Shown: positions 8,733 to 17,330 of the stretch, piece after piece | Layout: each line of letters opens with the position of its first letter | How positions within the stretch are numbered: the first letter of the stretch is position 1 | Assembly: GCF_021739485.1 (NCBI RefSeq) | Contig: NZ_JAJFNK010000010.1 | Coordinates: 1-64,000 of the forward strand | Source: Alicyclobacillus tolerans | Lineage (GTDB): Bacteria; Bacillota; Bacilli; Alicyclobacillales; Alicyclobacillaceae | DNA: 64,000 nucleotides | Direction: 5' to 3' | Translations under genes and position numbers: made by a program | The notes under the pieces: generated by a model | What the model was told of the DNA's origin: nothing | Databases searched by the model: none | What the model saw: only the letters and a program-made list of their open reading frames with translations

Positions 8733-9650
8733 CTACGGCAGCACATTTCCCGCGGCTTGGTAGATGGCGTACCAATCTTCCCGTGTCAGGGAAACATCGC
8801 TCGCCTTACAGCAATCCTTCAACCGTTCCGCATTCATGGTGCCTGTGACAGGCTGCATGTGAGCGGGATGGCGCAAAAGCCATGCGATGGCAATGGTGGT
8901 GTTTGTGACTTCGTATTTCTTCGCAATTTCATCGATTTTCTGATTCAGTTCCGGGAACTTATTGCTTCCAAGGAACACGCCTTCAAAGAACCCGTACTGA
9001 AAAGGCGACCACGGCTGTATGGTGATATCGTTGAGTCGGCAATAGTCGAGGATGCTGCCATCGCGATCCAATGCGGAATCGTTTTCCATGTTCACGTTGA
9101 TACCATTGGAGACCATGGCGGCGTTCGTGATGCTTAGCTGCAACTGGTTGGCCACAATGGGCTGCTTCACGAACTTCTTGAGCAGCTCGATTTGCATGGG
9201 CTTCTGATTGGATACGCCAAAATGCCGAACTTTGCCGGAACTCTCCAGAATGTCGAACGCCTCCGCGACCTCTTCGGGCTCGACCAGGGCATCCGGACGA
9301 TGCAGGAGCAAGACATCCAGGTAATCGGTTTTCAGCCTCTTCAAGCTGCCGTCCACCGAATGAAGAATGTGCTCTTTGGAGAAGTCGAACATGCCCTCTC
9401 GAATGCCGCACTTGGACTGCAGAATGATTTGTTCCCGCACGTCGTCGTTCATGTGGATGGCCTCGGAGAAGACCTGCTCGCAGGTTCCTTCGCCGTAAAT
9501 GTCGGCGTGGTCAAAGAAGTTTGCACCTTGCTCCAAGGCCGTTTGGATAAAGGCTTCCGCCTCCGATTTGCCCAGTCCATTGATGCGCATGCACCCGACA
9601 GCGACGACCGGCACTTCTAAGGTGCTGGTGCCCAGTCTCATGGTTCTCAT
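8733..9650 (-). CDS. Aldo/keto reductase, YdhF-like
   Basis: NAD(P)H-dependent oxidoreductase of the TIM-barrel aldo/keto reductase superfamily. The 305-residue sequence shows the catalytic Asp/Tyr region (NFFDHADIYGEG), the Lys in LQSKCGI, LLHRPD with the family His, the HFGVSNQ and QLQLSI strands, and a C-terminal cofactor block PVTGTMNAERL. The pattern resembles YdhF of E. coli, whose substrate is unknown. Start ATG has GAGGGG just upstream. It lies about 190 bp after the flavin reductase on the same strand and may be the last gene of the monooxygenase operon or have its own promoter. Confidence 0.9.
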   Translation of the reverse strand: MRTMRLGTSTLEVPVVAVGCMRINGLGKSEAEAFIQTALEQGANFFDHADIYGEGTCEQVFSEAIHMNDDVREQIILQSKCGIREGMFDFSKEHILHSVDGSLKRLKTDYLDVLLLHRPDALVEPEEVAEAFDILESSGKVRHFGVSNQKPMQIELLKKFVKQPIVANQLQLSITNAAMVSNGINVNMENDSALDRDGSILDYCRLNDITIQPWSPFQYGFFEGVFLGSNKFPELNQKIDEIAKKYEVTNTTIAIAWLLRHPAHMQPVTGTMNAERLKDCCKASDVSLTREDWYAIYQAAGNVLP

Positions 9651-9842
9651 ACTCTTGCCCCTCCTCGCGCTACAATCCGTGTACTCACGTCAACGAGTGT
9701 GGCATAGAGTTCTGCTGTAATCAACTCGCGTCGTCCTATGGAAGTTGAACTTCAGCAAAGCGGATAAGCGGATATAGCCGGACCCAAGCCGGTCCAAAGT
9801 GTTCATCCTGGAGAGACCCGTGGCGAGTGTCCCCCGGGCGGG

Positions 9843-10304
9843 CTACAGGTAGCGACCTTGGCAAAAGATCAGCGGGGTTTGGTCGGAGCGGGCGCCGTCG
9901 AGGACTTCGCCAATGACAATGACGTGATCGCCGGCTTCATGTCGGTCTACAATACGGCAATCGAAGTAGGACACGACATCCTCCAGGATAGGGCAGCCGG
10001 TCATGTCGCTCTTTTTGTAAGCAACGCCTTCAAAGCGGTCCACATTTTTCTTCGAGAACTGGCGGGATAAATGTTCTTGCTGACTAGCTAAAATGTTGAC
10101 GGCGAACGATGGGGATTCCATAAAGTCGGAAAACAGGCTCGCGCTCTTGTCGATGGCGAACATCACCAGTAAAGGGCTAAGCGAGAGCGTGGTAAACGAG
10201 TTCGCGGTCATCCCAACGGGGCGGCCTTCAGCGTTGGTGCCCGTAATCACAGTCACGCCGGTTGGATACGTCCCTGCAATCTCTCGAAACGTCTGTTTCT
10301 CCAT
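9843..10304 (-). CDS. Flavin reductase, HpaC-like
   Basis: A flavin-binding split-barrel protein that should reduce FMN or FAD with NAD(P)H and pass it to a monooxygenase. Typical blocks are GTYPTGVTVITGTN at the N-terminus, PVGMTANSFTTLSLSPLLVMF, SPSFAVNIL and a GDHVIVIGEV segment near the end. The open frame runs upstream to 10349, but the ATG at 10304 is best placed: AGGAAAGAGG lies at 10311-10320 (minus strand), six bases before it. This gives about 153 residues. It follows the LLM monooxygenase gene and is separated from it by a strong hairpin. Together they look like a two-component flavin monooxygenase. Confidence 0.9.
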   Translation of the reverse strand: MEKQTFREIAGTYPTGVTVITGTNAEGRPVGMTANSFTTLSLSPLLVMFAIDKSASLFSDFMESPSFAVNILASQQEHLSRQFSKKNVDRFEGVAYKKSDMTGCPILEDVVSYFDCRIVDRHEAGDHVIVIGEVLDGARSDQTPLIFCQGRYL

Positions 10305-10334
10305 AAGCATCCTCTTTCCTGCAAAATGAGTGCC

Positions 10335-10366
10335 TTGCGGCCGCAGCATCTATCCTGCGGCCGCAA
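10335..10366 (-). promoter_or_regulatory. Strong GC hairpin inside the monooxygenase operon
   Basis: A perfect 12-bp inverted repeat, ttgcggccgcag, with an 8-base loop sits between the LLM gene and the flavin reductase gene. No T-run follows on the minus strand, so it should not stop transcription efficiently. It more likely protects the upstream mRNA end or sets the ratio of the two products. Confidence 0.6.
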
Positions 10367-10419
10367 AACGATGCATCTCCTCAAAAGCCCGGTGTTACAG
10401 GGAATGGTTTGTAGAAAAC

Positions 10420-11493
10420 TTACCGGACTCTCGGGAGGACTTCTTCCACCAACAAGCGCATGGATTGTTTCCAAGGTTCAGGGGCATCGGCATAGTCGTA
10501 GCCTGTGACCAACAAGGTGCCGAAGCCGCCCACCGTATCGTTCAGTTCTTGCAGTTTCCGGGCGACCGTTTCGGGAGACCCTACGAGCCAGCTCGTGCGA
10601 GCCATGTACTCGGGGGTGACTTCTTCATCTGCTACCGACGGATCGTGCTTAAACACAGAGATGGCACGCAGCTCTTTAAACAACGGCAGCCAGTATTCCT
10701 GGTGTTGACGTCCCATCATCGAACCCAGGGACCACTCCAGGGCTTCCTCGTCGGTGCGCGCGACAAAGACGTCTCTCGTGATCCGCCAATCCTTTCGGTT
10801 GGGCGTCAGACCCGATTCCTTGGCGCCTTCCACAACGGCTCCCCAGTGGCTGGCGATGTACTCGTTGTTGGCACCGAGGCTCATGGGAATAAAGCCGCGT
10901 TTTCCGGCCATTTTGAGCGTCTTCGATGCGGGACTCAGCCCTGTGATGCCAATCGGCAGATAAGGTTTTTGGAACGGGAAGACGTGGTTTTTTAAGAGTC
11001 CTAAGGCCATCGGTTCGATTTTGTTGGCATTCCAGTACTTGCCGCGAAACTCAAATGGCGCTTCTTCCGTCCATAACTTTAAAATCAGTTCGAGGGATTC
11101 AGCGGTCATGGTCCGGTTTTCACCAGCCTGGGTGTCCACATTGAAGAGCTTCCCGTCACTCGGCAAGCCGCCGGCTCCGACTCCGAGCATGAGGCGGCCT
11201 TGGGCTAAGTGATCGAGATAGGCAACCCGATGGGCCAGTTCTACCGCATTATGATAGGGCAACAGATGCGCTCCCGGAGCGACTTTAATGTGTTTGGTGC
11301 GCATTAATGCCTGTGCAATCAGCAGATCCGGGGCAGGGATGGGCTCCCAAGGGGAGGTGAAGTGTTCACCGACCCAAACTTCAGAGAACCCCAGTTCGTC
11401 CGCCCATTGAATGACATCCAAGTCCCATTGAGTCGCGTCATAGAGACTTCTTTCCGGCGGATGCGAAGGCATTAAGAATAACCCGACATTCAT
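10420..11493 (-). CDS. LLM-class flavin-dependent monooxygenase
   Basis: Bacterial-luciferase-like TIM-barrel enzyme that uses reduced flavin from a partner reductase to oxygenate an organic substrate. Family marks include GLFLMPSHPP at the N-terminus, EVWVGEHF, the LAHRVAYLDHLAQGRLMLGVGAGG block, GLSPASKTLKMAGKRGF and GSPETVARKL. The frame is open to 11586, but ATG 11493 has AAGGATGG upstream and gives a normal N-terminus and 357 residues. The flavin reductase follows directly. A consensus -24/-12 promoter lies 66 bp upstream, so the operon should depend on sigma-54 and an enhancer-binding activator. The substrate cannot be read from sequence. Confidence 0.92.
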   Translation of the reverse strand: MNVGLFLMPSHPPERSLYDATQWDLDVIQWADELGFSEVWVGEHFTSPWEPIPAPDLLIAQALMRTKHIKVAPGAHLLPYHNAVELAHRVAYLDHLAQGRLMLGVGAGGLPSDGKLFNVDTQAGENRTMTAESLELILKLWTEEAPFEFRGKYWNANKIEPMALGLLKNHVFPFQKPYLPIGITGLSPASKTLKMAGKRGFIPMSLGANNEYIASHWGAVVEGAKESGLTPNRKDWRITRDVFVARTDEEALEWSLGSMMGRQHQEYWLPLFKELRAISVFKHDPSVADEEVTPEYMARTSWLVGSPETVARKLQELNDTVGGFGTLLVTGYDYADAPEPWKQSMRLLVEEVLPRVR

Positions 11494-11558
11494 GTAAAAC
11501 CATCCTTTCAGCTTGCTGAGTGAATTTTCATACAGTTCTTTATACAACGTGATCCTAC

Positions 11559-11573
11559 GCAAGATGCATGCCA
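11559..11573 (-). promoter_or_regulatory. Sigma-54 (-24/-12) promoter
   Basis: On the minus strand the sequence reads TGGCATgcatcTTGC. It matches the sigma-54 consensus TGGCAC-N5-TTGC with exact GG-to-GC spacing and one mismatch. It points towards the LLM monooxygenase gene, whose start is 66 bp downstream. The predicted 5' leader would be about 50 bases and includes the AAGGATGG ribosome binding site. Confidence 0.75.
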
Positions 11574-11692
11574 CAGTCGGGTTCAATGAGTACCCGCCTT
11601 ATCCACCTATGGATTTCGCGATATTTTTCGTAAATTAAGTGAATTTAAAATATACTAACATATAGCAAGGGGTCCCGGGGGTTCGGGTTTCG

Positions 11693-11737
11693 GAGACAAA
11701 GCGAGACACTTGTCTCGATACGTCTCCATATGTCTCG
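11693..11737. promoter_or_regulatory. Nested palindromic activator sites (UAS)
   Basis: The core cGAGACActTGTCTCg at 11702-11717 is a palindrome with 7-bp arms. A second pair, GGAGAC (11693-11698) and GTCTCC (11722-11727), is centred on the same point, and another TGTCTCG follows at 11731-11737. A further palindrome, ggtcccaggacc, lies just beyond (about 11741). The centre is about 150 bp upstream of the -12 element, the usual place for an enhancer-binding protein. The activator is presumably the interrupted regulator to the right. Confidence 0.65.
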
Positions 11738-11814
11738 TTTTGGTCCCAGGACCCGGTTTGGTGCGTGAGGAGGCTTTAAACAGTTCGCGATAACTTAAAA
11801 TAACTTGCACAAAG

Positions 11815-11997
11815 TTAATCGTATTTTATAACTTTGTACTTTTCGATTAGCATCTGGATCGCCTCATCAAGAAGTTTTGACTTTGGTATTCGAGTTTGTT
11901 TGTGGAGTTGTTCAAACGCTTCAAACAAGTTCTTATCAATGGCGTTCGAGAACGCTCTTCGGTTTTTGAGACCACGGTTTTCTGACACAGGAATCAC
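11815..11997 (-). CDS. Small ribbon-helix-helix protein
   Basis: A 60-residue basic protein with the pattern of a ribbon-helix-helix DNA-binding domain: a polar N-terminus, then FSNAIDKNLFEAFEQLHKQTRIPKSKLLDEAIQMLIEKY, where the strand and two helices can be traced. It is divergent from the tnpB gene at 12079 and shares an 80-bp control region with it. It could be an antitoxin-like regulator, a cargo gene of the tnpB element, or a repressor of tnpB. No toxin partner is adjacent. The AATCACCTCG on the plus strand just upstream reads as a CGAGGTGATT ribosome binding site on the gene's strand. Confidence 0.65.
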   Translation of the reverse strand: MIPVSENRGLKNRRAFSNAIDKNLFEAFEQLHKQTRIPKSKLLDEAIQMLIEKYKVIKYD

Positions 11998-11999
11998 CT

Positions 12000-13350
12000 C
12001 GAATGTATTGTATATTCACATGCAGACAATTTCAATCTCATGTAGTTGAATGTATAATATATATGAGGGGGTGATTGGATGCTTAAAACCTTCAAAGTCG
12101 AACTCGCGCCAAACAACAAGCAACGTTCTAGCTTGTTTCAGTCGGCTGGAACTGCAAGGTGGGCATATAACTGGGCACTTGCTCAGTCGAAAGAACATTA
12201 CGCTCAAACAGGTAAGTTCATGTTCGATGGTGAGTTACGCAAGCAACTAACGCAACTCAAGAAGACTCCAGAGTTTGCGTGGTTGTATGAGTACAGCAAC
12301 AATGTCACGAAACAGGCGATTAAAGATTGTTCGATTGCTTTGAAGAACTTTTTCAAACACAATGCTCAGTTTCCTGTGTTCAAGTCGAAACGTCGAACGA
12401 AGCCGAGTTTCTATCACGATCCAATCAAACTCAAGGTGACTGAAACACATGTACAGCTTGAGAAAATCGGACGTGTGCGACTCAAAGAACATGGTCGAAT
12501 TCCGATAGGTGTTTCATACCAGAATCCGCGCATCACTTGTGATAATGGACGGTGGTAAGTGTTGCGGCAGATGTCGAATGCACAGATGCCGTTGAAGTCA
12601 CTGAACCAATCGGGGTTGATCTCGGCGTAAAAGAATTGGCTGTCGTATCGGACGGTCAGATATTCAAGAACATCAACAAGACACGCAAATTGAAACAACT
12701 GGAGAAGCGCAAAAAGCGACTGCAGCGACGGGCGAGCCGTCATTACGAAAGGATGGTGAAAACCCGTTGCAAGAAGTCTCGCGGCTTAGAAAAACTTGAG
12801 AAGCAAATTCGCTCAGTGAACAATAAAATTCGTGACCAACACACCAACCACATTCACCAAATGACATCGAAACTGGTGAAAACCAAGCCAGCATTTATTG
12901 TCATCGAAGACCTGAATGTGAATGGAATGCTCAAGAATCATCGACTGGCGAAGGCGATTCAAGACAATCGACTCGCGGAAGTCAGACGACAACTTGAGTA
13001 TAAATGTAATTGGTACGGTGTGAAGTTGATTATCGCCGATAGGTTCTATCCATCATCCAAACTCTGCTCGGACTGTGGGCACAAGAAAACAGACTTAAAA
13101 TTGTCCGACCGAACATACCACTGTGATGAATGCGGAATGACGATGGATAGAGACTTGAACGCGGCGGTGAACCTCATGCAATACGGAATGCGTGAACTGT
13201 CAGCGTAAACGACAACACGCATATGTACCGATTCGTTGGTCGGGAATTGAAGCCCTTGGAGCGTCGCACAAACGAGAGTAGCCAAGGCGAAATCGGACGC
13301 GCTGAATTGGGAAAAGAGCGAAAACCATCAAGGTTTTATAAGTCTCTTGC
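12000..13350 (+). mobile_element. IS1341-type element (tnpB only), boundaries approximate
   Basis: A tnpB-only member of the IS200/IS605 superfamily sits in the N-terminal part of the sigma-54 activator gene. The right end should fall at about 13341-13353, because the activator reading frame resumes there (NGIALLIDPDGY). The 130 bp after tnpB (13209-13345) are non-coding, as expected for the right end and guide-RNA region of such elements. The left end is not certain: it may be just before tnpB (about 12000-12060) or further left so as to include the ribbon-helix-helix gene at 11815-11997. There is no Y1 transposase, so it needs one in trans. Confidence 0.6.
12079..13208 (+). pseudogene. tnpB: Frameshifted tnpB (RNA-guided nuclease family)
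   Basis: TnpB is the RNA-guided endonuclease ancestor of Cas12. The first 160 residues are in one frame (12079-12558) and the remaining part in another (to 13208). The shift is at about 12555: DNGRW runs into a TAA where WYVSV-like sequence is expected, and SVAADVE resumes in the other frame. Catalytic residues lie in the second part: Asp in IGVDLGV, Glu in VIEDLNV and Asp in MDRDLNAAVN, with a zinc ribbon CSDCG...CDECG between. Ribosome binding site GAGGGGG precedes ATG at 12079. Unless rescued by programmed frameshifting, the gene is dead. Confidence 0.85.
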
Positions 13351-13610
13351 AACGGGATTGCACTGTTGATCGATCCCGATGGATACGTGTTATCCACGAT
13401 TGGGTCGGCCCAGACCCTCAAAGACGCCAAGAAAATCAACCTGGTGGAGGGTGTGCGCTGGACGGAGGAGGAAGTCGGCACGAATGCCATTGGCTCCGCC
13501 TTGATCGACAACGAAACCATCATGGTGATGGGCGCGGAACACTACGCCATGGCTTCCCACCAATGGGCCTGCTCTGCGGCGCCGATACGAGACGACGACG
13601 GGAATTTAAC
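13351..13610 (+). pseudogene. Sigma-54 activator, N-terminal GAF fragment
   Basis: Residues from about NGIALLIDPDGY to DDDGNLT are the GAF-type sensor part of an AcoR-like sigma-54 activator. The block VEGVRWTEEEVGTNAIGSAL and WACSAAPIRDDDG are highly typical of that family. The frame enters from the right end of the tnpB-only element with a stop (TAA at 13339) just upstream, and leaves into a second IS at about 13609. Roughly 90 residues expected before this part are not found next to the other side of the element, so the true N-terminus seems to be lost. See the second fragment at 15372-16847. Confidence 0.85.
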
Positions 13611-13736
13611 CTAATGCGGCAAGAAGTCTCCTATCCTCTATAGGTGGGAGATGAATTGCCGTCTTCGAAGCGTTGCTAAAAAAATGTACATCGTCATGAT
13701 ATAATCAGTGGTATAGCAGTATATGGCGGTGATACA

Positions 13737-14138
13737 GTGGAATTAGACAATAATAATCACTCAGTATTCTTGATGTACTATCACCTCGTTCTGGTTATAA
13801 AGTATCGTCGAAAAGTCATTGACGATGAAATATCAAATCGTCTCAAAGAAATCTTTGAGTATATTGCACCGAGTTACAATGTTGCATTGCAGGAATGGAA
13901 TCACGACAAAGATCACGTTCATATTTTGTTCAAAGCACAGCCGAACAGTGAATTGTCGAAGTTCATCAATGCCTATAAGAGCGCATCGTCACGTCTCATC
14001 AAAAAAGAATATCCCATCATAAAAAAATCGCTATGGAAAGAATATTTCTGGTCAAGAAGTTTCTGCTTGCTCACAACAGGCGGTGCACCAATTGAAATCG
14101 TCAGACGATATATTGAAAGTCAAGGTGAGAAGTTATGA
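13737..14138 (+). CDS. tnpA: Y1 transposase, IS200/IS605 family
   Basis: Single-strand HUH transposase of 133 residues. The histidine pair is in DKDHVHILF, preceded by the typical LVLVIKYRRKVID strand, and the nucleophilic Tyr is in IVRRYIESQ near the C-terminus. It would excise and insert the element as circular single-stranded DNA using the subterminal hairpins. Length is normal. The gene is preceded by a possible -10 (TATAAT at about 13699-13704) and overlaps tnpB by ATGA. Confidence 0.93.
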   Translation: MELDNNNHSVFLMYYHLVLVIKYRRKVIDDEISNRLKEIFEYIAPSYNVALQEWNHDKDHVHILFKAQPNSELSKFINAYKSASSRLIKKEYPIIKKSLWKEYFWSRSFCLLTTGGAPIEIVRRYIESQGEKL

Positions 14139-15259
14139 ACAAGGCATTCAAATATCGCATATATCCTTCTCCTGAACAGGAAATTCTCATCAACAAAACT
14201 TTTGGCTGTGTGCGTTTTGTCTACAACAAAATGCTTGCTAACCGCAAAGAGGTTTATGAACAGTTCAAGGATGACAAGGAAGTACAAAAGCAACAGAAAT
14301 ATTTGCTTCCAGCCGATTTCAAAAAAGAGTTTGAATGGCTCAAAGAAGTTGACAGCCTGGCTTTAGCTAATGCACAACTAAATCTACAAACTGCATACAA
14401 GAACTTCTTTCGGGACAAATCAATAGGCTTTCCGAAGTTCAAAAACAAGCACCACGATAAGAAATCTTATACTACCAACAACCAAAGTGGCACGATTCGG
14501 ATGATAGACAGCAAAACCATCCGATTGCCCAAATTAAAAGACGTGAGAATTAAACTCCATCGCCAATTACCGAAGGGATCTGTGATCAAGTCTGCAACCA
14601 TCAGCAAAACGCCAACGGGTAAATATTATGTTTCCGTATTGGTTCAGTACGAAGCGGATATGAAGCCAGTAGCACCAACAATAGAAACTGTATTAGGTTT
14701 GGATTATTCATCTAAGTCATTGTTTGTCGATAGCCAAGCAAAGAATGCGGACTACCCAAAATTCTACCGTAAAGAGGAAGCAAATCTAAAAAGAGCACAA
14801 CGTAAGTTATCCAAACGAAAAAAGGGCGGTAAGAACTGGGAAAGGCAACGCCTTAAAGTAGCCAAACTGCACGAAAAAGTAGCCAACCAACGCAAAGACT
14901 TCTTGCATAAGCTCTCAAGGCAGATAGCCAATGCCTACACAGCGGTTGCGATTGAAGACTTAAATATGCGTGGAATGGCACAAAGTCTTAATCTGGCAAA
15001 ATCCACGAATGACAATGGTTTTGGAATGCTAAAAACTTTTCTAGGATACAAACTTGCTGAACAAGGAAAACAGTTAGTCGTTATTGATAAGTGGTTTCCA
15101 TCCAGTAAAATGTGTAGGTTTTGCAACAACGAAAATAAAGAACTAACCCTATCAGATAGAACCTGGACTTGTAGTCATTGTGGAGCGGAATTAGACAGAG
15201 ACGTAAACGCCGCAATCAACATCAAAAACGAAGGTTGTCAGATGCTTGGTATCGCCTAA
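14135..15259 (+). CDS. tnpB: TnpB, RNA-guided endonuclease of the IS element
   Basis: Intact 374-residue TnpB. The RuvC-like catalytic residues are Asp in VLGLDYSSKS, Glu in AIEDLNMRGM and Asp in ELDRDVNAAINI, and the zinc ribbon CRFCN...CSHCG lies before the last. TnpB uses a guide RNA made from the element's right end to cut empty donor sites and so keeps the element in place. The start overlaps the tnpA stop. Sequence differs strongly from the frameshifted tnpB at 12079, so the two neighbouring elements are independent arrivals. Confidence 0.95.
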   Translation: MNKAFKYRIYPSPEQEILINKTFGCVRFVYNKMLANRKEVYEQFKDDKEVQKQQKYLLPADFKKEFEWLKEVDSLALANAQLNLQTAYKNFFRDKSIGFPKFKNKHHDKKSYTTNNQSGTIRMIDSKTIRLPKLKDVRIKLHRQLPKGSVIKSATISKTPTGKYYVSVLVQYEADMKPVAPTIETVLGLDYSSKSLFVDSQAKNADYPKFYRKEEANLKRAQRKLSKRKKGGKNWERQRLKVAKLHEKVANQRKDFLHKLSRQIANAYTAVAIEDLNMRGMAQSLNLAKSTNDNGFGMLKTFLGYKLAEQGKQLVVIDKWFPSSKMCRFCNNENKELTLSDRTWTCSHCGAELDRDVNAAINIKNEGCQMLGIA

Positions 15260-15376
15260 TCCGTCATAAAGAACCGTTGGGCAAACGGGGATAGCTTGGT
15301 AATCATGCTGGCGTTGGCTGGTACGTCCCAAGAAGCCCCCACCTCTAAGCGTTAGCGTAGGTGGTGGGAGTATGTC
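15260..15376 (+). ncRNA. Probable right-end guide (omega) RNA region
   Basis: The 117 bp between the tnpB stop and the element's end carry a two-tier hairpin: acct/aggt arms at 15341-15344 and 15359-15362 enclosing ctaa-gcg-ttag (15345-15355). In studied TnpB elements the guide RNA covers the 3' end of tnpB and the right end, and its guide is read from the flanking DNA. Here the guide would be taken from activator sequence starting about 15377. RNA start and processing are inferred from the family. Confidence 0.5.
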
Positions 15377-16847
15377 ACTCGGCGTGTTGGACATTTCGTG
15401 CCTGGTCGAGCGGGCGCATCCGTATATGCACGGTCTCGTGACATCGGCCGCCTATACCATTGAACGCGACCTGAACATTGTTCTTCACCGGGACGAGGTG
15501 GAACTGCTGCAAGGTTCGATGGACATCTTGGAGTCGAACTCAGCGGTACTCATTTGTACGAACAAGAACACGATTCTAGGGGCAACCAAAGCGGTCCGCG
15601 GGGTCATGCCGGGATGGGAAGGAAGGCACCTTGTCTCCCTCGAAGACGATGGGTTTCGGGTGCAGAAGGAAGTTCCGATCCGCTCACAACACCACGGAAG
15701 GGTGTTAGGCAAAGCTGTCTATATCGACCACTTGTCTGTTTCGGGGGCGAGTTCGTGGCCGGGGTGGTCCGGGTGGCCAGGCATTTCGACCGGCGTTTCG
15801 ATGGGCATTTCGCCAGGGGAGTTGAAATTTAGTGGAGAAGCGGGAGTCAGTTTGCGGTTCCGGCACACCTTAGGACAAGTAAGGGAAGCAGCCGGCTCTG
15901 ACATCAGCGTGCACATTTACGGAGAGACCGGCACGGGGAAAGAAATGATTGCTCAGACGATCCACAACAACAGCCGGCGCAAAAACTCGCCGTTCGTAGC
16001 GGTGAACTGCGGAGCCATTCCCAAAGAATTGTTCGAAAGCGAACTGTTCGGTTACGAAAGTGGGGCGTTTACCGGGGCAAAACGCCAAGGCCATAAGGGA
16101 AAGTTTGAACAGGCCCATCACGGGACATTGTTCCTCGACGAGATTGGGGAGCTTCCTCCTTCGATTCAGGTAAGTCTCCTTCGGGTCCTACAGGAGAAAA
16201 AGCTCACTCCGTTGATGGGTACGCGGGAAATCCCCCTGGACGTTCGGATTATTACGGCAACGAACCTTGATTTGCGGAAACTGGTTCGGGAGGGGAAGTT
16301 CAGGGAAGACCTCTTTTATCGACTGTATGTCTATCCGGTTCAAGTGCCTTCCTTGCGCGATCGAAAGGAAGACATCCCTGCTTTCATCCGATATTTTTGC
16401 ACGAAAAACAACTGGGATTTCCAAATTCCAGACAGCGTCGTGAGGGCATTGCTGCATTACGATTGGCCTGGGAACATCCGCGAATTGTTGAACATCCTAG
16501 AACGCATGGCGCTGAGTTTCGAATCCGGGACCGCAAATTCCAATCAGCACTGGGGCGAAATTCTTCGCGACCTCTCGGACCCGTTCTCGGACCGGACCTC
16601 GTTTCTGTTCCCGTCTCCGACCCTGTCCTCGTCCCCGTTCGAGCCGAACTCGTACGCTTTGCGCGATCCGCAAACGGTTCAAACCCTGCCTTCCTTACAC
16701 CTGAGTGTTCGTCAACAAATCCAGAGGGAGGCGGTGCTGGATGGATTGAAGAAGGCGAATGGAAACGTTTCTGTAGCGGCAAAAATCCTCGGAGTTCCGC
16801 GCAGCACCTTTTACAAGCGAATGAAAAGGTATGGTCTAGACCCCTAG
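15372..16847 (+). pseudogene. Sigma-54 activator, AAA+ and DNA-binding fragment
   Basis: The larger part of an AcoR-like enhancer-binding protein. After the end of the GAF region (LGVLDIS...) comes a PAS-like part, a Gly/Trp/Pro-rich linker (about residues 127-155), the AAA+ domain with Walker A GETGTGKE (184-191), the sigma-54 contact motif GAFTGA (231-236), [11 protein letters not shown] (Walker B) and RDLFYRL-type sensor, then a Ser/Pro-rich linker and a Fis-type helix-turn-helix ([26 protein letters not shown]). The frame is open, so a constitutive, sensor-less fragment could be made if translated, for instance from the ATG at 15372 formed at the IS junction. It probably controlled the monooxygenase operon at 8.7-11.5 kb. 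Confidence 0.88.
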
Positions 16848-17049
16848 TGCGATATTCACAGGCAATCCGGTGCACGTTTTTACCTTTTTCTAAGCGAATT
16901 TTTATGTTTCGCGAGTAGAATGAGTTTCGTAGGGGATCACATGTGGCGGTCCTCGCAGCGGGATTGCCATTCGCGATGAAGATCAGGGCATCTGGAACGG
17001 GATCGGCATTCATAGACCAAGCGTTGAAAAACGCTGAGGGGGAGTAAGG

Positions 17050-17313
17050 ATGAATCCGCAAAGTTTTGCGAGTCATTTGGGGTTTAACACGTGGAATGAC
17101 CTCGTCGCCGCCTCCGACTGTGTTGCCTACGCCAACGGAACTCGATGGTACGTCGTGAAGACCACAACGTGGTATAAATGGGTTTTATGGAACACCAAGT
17201 TCGATTTGTATTTCAACCACAGCTCGCGAACTGAGGTCCTGAAAATTTTACACTTGTCGATGAGTGAACGAAGGGGTAAACAATTCCGCTCAGCGCTCAC
17301 AACGCGGCGATGA
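17050..17313 (+). CDS. Small hypothetical protein, 87 residues
   Basis: No family recognised. The product is rich in Trp and Tyr (TRWYVVKTTTWYKWVLWN) and ends basic. It has a convincing ribosome binding site (GGGGGAGTAAGG just before ATG 17050) and a hairpin terminator 17 bp after the stop, so I take it as a real, separately transcribed gene. No signal peptide or membrane helix. Confidence 0.65.
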   Translation: MNPQSFASHLGFNTWNDLVAASDCVAYANGTRWYVVKTTTWYKWVLWNTKFDLYFNHSSRTEVLKILHLSMSERRGKQFRSALTTRR

Positions 17314-17330
17314 TCATAAAACCTTAGCAG

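Larger units (their letters stand above)
13611..15376 (+). mobile_element. IS200/IS605-family element with tnpA and intact tnpB
   Basis: The element splits the sigma-54 activator between GNL(T) and LGVLDIS. It has a subterminal hairpin at the left (tctcctat...ataggtgggaga, about 13627-13652) and a two-tier hairpin at the right (15336-15369), and encodes tnpA and tnpB on the same strand with a 4-bp overlap. The left flank ends in ATTTAAC, like the TTTAA(C) target of IS605-type elements. These elements make no target duplication, so the ends are uncertain by a few bases: joining 13608 to 15378 or 13610 to 15377 both restore the activator frame. Confidence 0.85.
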
